Shown here: positions 15,405-16,979 of the stretch, piece after piece | Layout: each line of letters starts with the position of its first letter | Numbering within the stretch: position 1 is the first letter of the stretch | NCBI RefSeq assembly: GCF_964187635.1 | Contig: NZ_CAXLMO010000117.1 | Coordinates: 1-16,979 of the forward strand | Length of the DNA stretch: 16,979 nucleotides | Source of the DNA: Seribacter sulfatis | GTDB lineage: Bacteria > Verrucomicrobiota > Verrucomicrobiia > Opitutales > Seribacteraceae | Direction: 5' to 3' | Notes under the pieces: generated by a model | Database searches by the model: none | Seen by the model: the letters and a program-made list of their open reading frames with translations, nothing else | What the model was told of the DNA's origin: nothing | Program-made: the position numbers and the translations under genes

Positions 15405-15448
15405 AAAAAAAAGCGCCGGGCGGTAGATTGGCGGGAACCGCCCGGCGC
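15405..15448 (-). terminator. Strong intrinsic terminator of the PQQ-like gene
   Basis: On the reverse strand, GCGCCGGGCGGT and its perfect complement form a 12-bp stem (15437-15448 and 15413-15424) with a 12-base loop, followed at once by eight T and more T-rich sequence. It begins 45 bases after the stop of the beta-propeller gene and is far more GC-rich than its surroundings. A competing short hairpin GGCGG-GAA-CCGCC (15430-15442) lies within the same sequence. The other strand has no T-run after the stem, so it acts leftward only. Confidence 0.9.
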
Positions 15449-15493
15449 GGGTGTGGTGGATGGGAAATAAAGTTATTAATGTGAATAAATTCT

Positions 15494-16837
15494 TTATTGG
15501 ATGCAATACAAAATTTCATTCGTTCTTATGAATAGTTCTTTTGAACCAATTGAAACCGACGAACGGGTGTTATCATCATAAGTACCCCCCATCTTTGCCA
15601 AATGCAAAATTTCACCGGATTGGGAAGAAATTACGACTACTTCTCCGTTATGATTCATAATGTAGACTTTTCCATCTCCTGCAGTGGGAGAAGAACGCCA
15701 TTTATACTTCCCCGGGAGTTCTTTACTCCATTCAATTTTTCCGTTTTGAGGGTTCACCCTCGACAATACCTTTTTTAAATCGCTCAAAATATAAAATTTT
15801 CCATCATAAAAGAGCGGCGTAGGGACATCTGAGGTGAGGGTAGGTTCTGCCTTGGTCTCCCACGATAAGCCATCGCTCCCCTCATGAATTCCCTTTAATC
15901 CAGTCTTAATCGCAAAAATGGGTGCTTTCTTGGGAGCACAAACTAATATTACTCCCTTACCGACAACTGGAGAAGGAACCAACCGCCACCATTGCTCCTT
16001 GTGCTTCGGATTCCATGTTCCCCAACGCCAAATTTCTTTGCCGCTCTTGGGGTCGTGTCCGGTAAGTACATCCCCTCCAGCAGTAAGTAACTGATTATTG
16101 TGGGGAATAATAGTTCCAAAAGACTCGAGCGATTCCTTTTGGGCAACGGATGGGCGCTTTTGCTTCCAAATTGTTTTTCCATTTTTTGGATTCATGCAAA
16201 GAATAAAGGATTTTGCCGATGCATTACCGCGACCATGTGCTTGTTCATCACGTTGCAAAACCGGAAGGTAAAGTTTATTGCCAAACAAAGTTGGTGTGGA
16301 AGAAAAAGTCCATTGAAAACAAAAATCGCCATAATCCTTTTGTATATTTCTTCTCCATTCCTCAGTCCCGTCCATTAAATAAGAAACCAAGTCTCCATTT
16401 CCGAAAAAAAAGATTACCCTTTCGCCATCAGTAACTGGGGAGGGACTTGCATAATTGGAACGAGAATCAAGCTGATAATCAAAACCATCTCCTTCCCCTG
16501 GTCTATAGCCTGACCCAGCATTATTCCTCCACATTAATTCACCAGACTCACGATTGAAGCAAAATGCCAATAGCTCTCCACTTCCTGAGGTTTTATCAAG
16601 TATCTTGATAGATGAAATAAAAACAAATTGCTCATTAATGATGGGCGTGCCTCCTGAAGGTCCCGGCAACTTGTATTTCCATTTGACATTTGTATTGTTG
16701 TCAAATTTCTCCGGCAGAGATTCTGTGGTGTCGGAAGACCCGTTGAAATTGGGTCCTCTCCAATTGTTCCAATTTTGCCCAAACGAAACAAGGGCAACTA
16801 GGCTTAGGTTAACAAAGTATAATAAATAAAGTTTCAT
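15494..16837 (-). CDS. Secreted PQQ-like beta-propeller repeat protein
   Basis: This 447-residue exported protein has a signal peptide at 1-20 (LYLLYFVNLSLVALVSFG). The mature start has NWNNWRGPNFNGSS, the conserved opening of many PQQ-binding-like beta-propeller proteins in Planctomycetes and Verrucomicrobia. Blade-type repeats follow, recognisable as alternating GK/SGE-x-x-W and x-Y-V/I-x motifs: ESGELMWRN near 97-105, PKNGKTIWKQ, PKSGKEIWRWG, PQNGKIEWSKELPG, and late AGDGKVYIMNHNGEVVVIS. Such proteins are often scaffold or outer-envelope lipoprotein-type binding proteins. True quinoprotein dehydrogenases have PQQ-binding and catalytic residues that I cannot identify here. No cysteine follows the signal, so it is not an obvious lipoprotein. 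The stop is followed by a strong terminator. No enzymatic role should be assumed. Confidence 0.82.
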   Translation of the reverse strand: MKLYLLYFVNLSLVALVSFGQNWNNWRGPNFNGSSDTTESLPEKFDNNTNVKWKYKLPGPSGGTPIINEQFVFISSIKILDKTSGSGELLAFCFNRESGELMWRNNAGSGYRPGEGDGFDYQLDSRSNYASPSPVTDGERVIFFFGNGDLVSYLMDGTEEWRRNIQKDYGDFCFQWTFSSTPTLFGNKLYLPVLQRDEQAHGRGNASAKSFILCMNPKNGKTIWKQKRPSVAQKESLESFGTIIPHNNQLLTAGGDVLTGHDPKSGKEIWRWGTWNPKHKEQWWRLVPSPVVGKGVILVCAPKKAPIFAIKTGLKGIHEGSDGLSWETKAEPTLTSDVPTPLFYDGKFYILSDLKKVLSRVNPQNGKIEWSKELPGKYKWRSSPTAGDGKVYIMNHNGEVVVISSQSGEILHLAKMGGTYDDNTRSSVSIGSKELFIRTNEILYCIQ

Positions 16838-16979
16838 CTTTTTAACCTAAAGAACCTGACTAAAGGACTTCGAGAAAAAAAACTTATAAATCTCAAAAAA
16901 TTAATTCATTGTCTAAAATAACCTAGTCGTTTTCAGTATTTTTTTTTGCTCACCTGGAACCACTGAACCGGATAGGAAA
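16838..16979. other. Right-edge region upstream of the PQQ-like gene
   Basis: This region lies upstream of the leftward propeller gene. It is AT-rich and should include its promoter, but no convincing -35/-10 pair was found; AGG about ten bases before the ATG is a weak ribosome site. Two reverse-strand frames enter from the right edge: one is open from 16978 to a TAG at 16913-16915 (21 codons, ending ILKTTRLF), another ends earlier at a TGA. Either could be the tail of a neighbouring gene; I cannot choose. Confidence 0.2.

Noticed and set aside
16913..16978. C-terminal end of a neighbouring gene on the reverse strand
   Set aside because: Two different reverse frames are open to the edge and 21 codons are too few to decide between them, so no CDS is called.
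1..16979. CRISPR arrays, tRNA/rRNA genes, insertion sequences, phage or toxin-antitoxin genes
   Set aside because: No repeated-spacer pattern, cloverleaf-type sequence, transposase motif or small paired genes of those kinds was seen on either strand.

Overview
The window looks like a chromosomal segment of a moderately AT-rich, diderm bacterium. It carries a SurA-type periplasmic foldase, a TonB/TolA-type envelope protein, a putative outer-membrane beta-barrel and a secreted PQQ-like beta-propeller beginning with a WRGPxxxGxS motif. That last protein style, an Nramp-related transporter without the canonical metal motifs, and the scarcity of Shine-Dalgarno sequences fit Verrucomicrobiota (possibly Opitutae) or a relative. 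This assignment is inference from protein style. No rRNA, tRNA, CRISPR array, insertion sequence or phage gene was recognised.

Region 1 (1-3155) is a surface-sugar locus. A truncated cytidylyltransferase gene runs leftward off the window. Divergent from it is a three-gene unit: a PseC-like aminotransferase, a PseH-like GNAT acyltransferase and an ATP-grasp ligase, the last two each beginning on the last base of the preceding stop codon (TAATG). Together they suggest synthesis and CMP-activation of a pseudaminic-acid-like nonulosonate, with the ATP-grasp enzyme perhaps adding an unusual acyl or aminoacyl group. The synthase, hydrolase and dehydratase of such a pathway are not in view.

Region 2 (3204-9883) is a compact same-strand housekeeping run: parA-like ATPase without a parB beside it, rnc (RNase III), mfd (transcription-repair coupling factor), a SurA/parvulin foldase overlapping mfd by 17 bases, then radC. 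Spacing suggests rnc-mfd-surA are co-transcribed.

Region 3 (9946-14390, + strand) holds a TIM-barrel sugar isomerase/epimerase, an Nramp-superfamily membrane transporter with altered TM1 and TM6 motifs, a TonB/TolA-like protein that probably starts at TTG, and an RluA-family pseudouridine synthase. Two gaps (10768-10901 and 12411-12580) contain inverted repeats and very short open frames. The 9-codon frame at 12474 has the best Shine-Dalgarno sequence I found in front of any start in the window.

Region 4 (14407-16979, - strand) holds a beta-barrel envelope protein and, upstream of it, a secreted PQQ-like beta-propeller. They are separated by a strong intrinsic terminator with perfect 12-bp GC-rich arms. 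The barrel gene therefore probably has its own promoter, and it converges with the pseudouridine synthase gene with only 16 bases between stop codons.

Nothing here is clearly a new defence or mobile system. The most unusual items are the ATP-grasp gene coupled to the Pse-like genes, the motif-altered Nramp-like transporter, the structured leader before the TonB-like gene, and the parA gene without parB.
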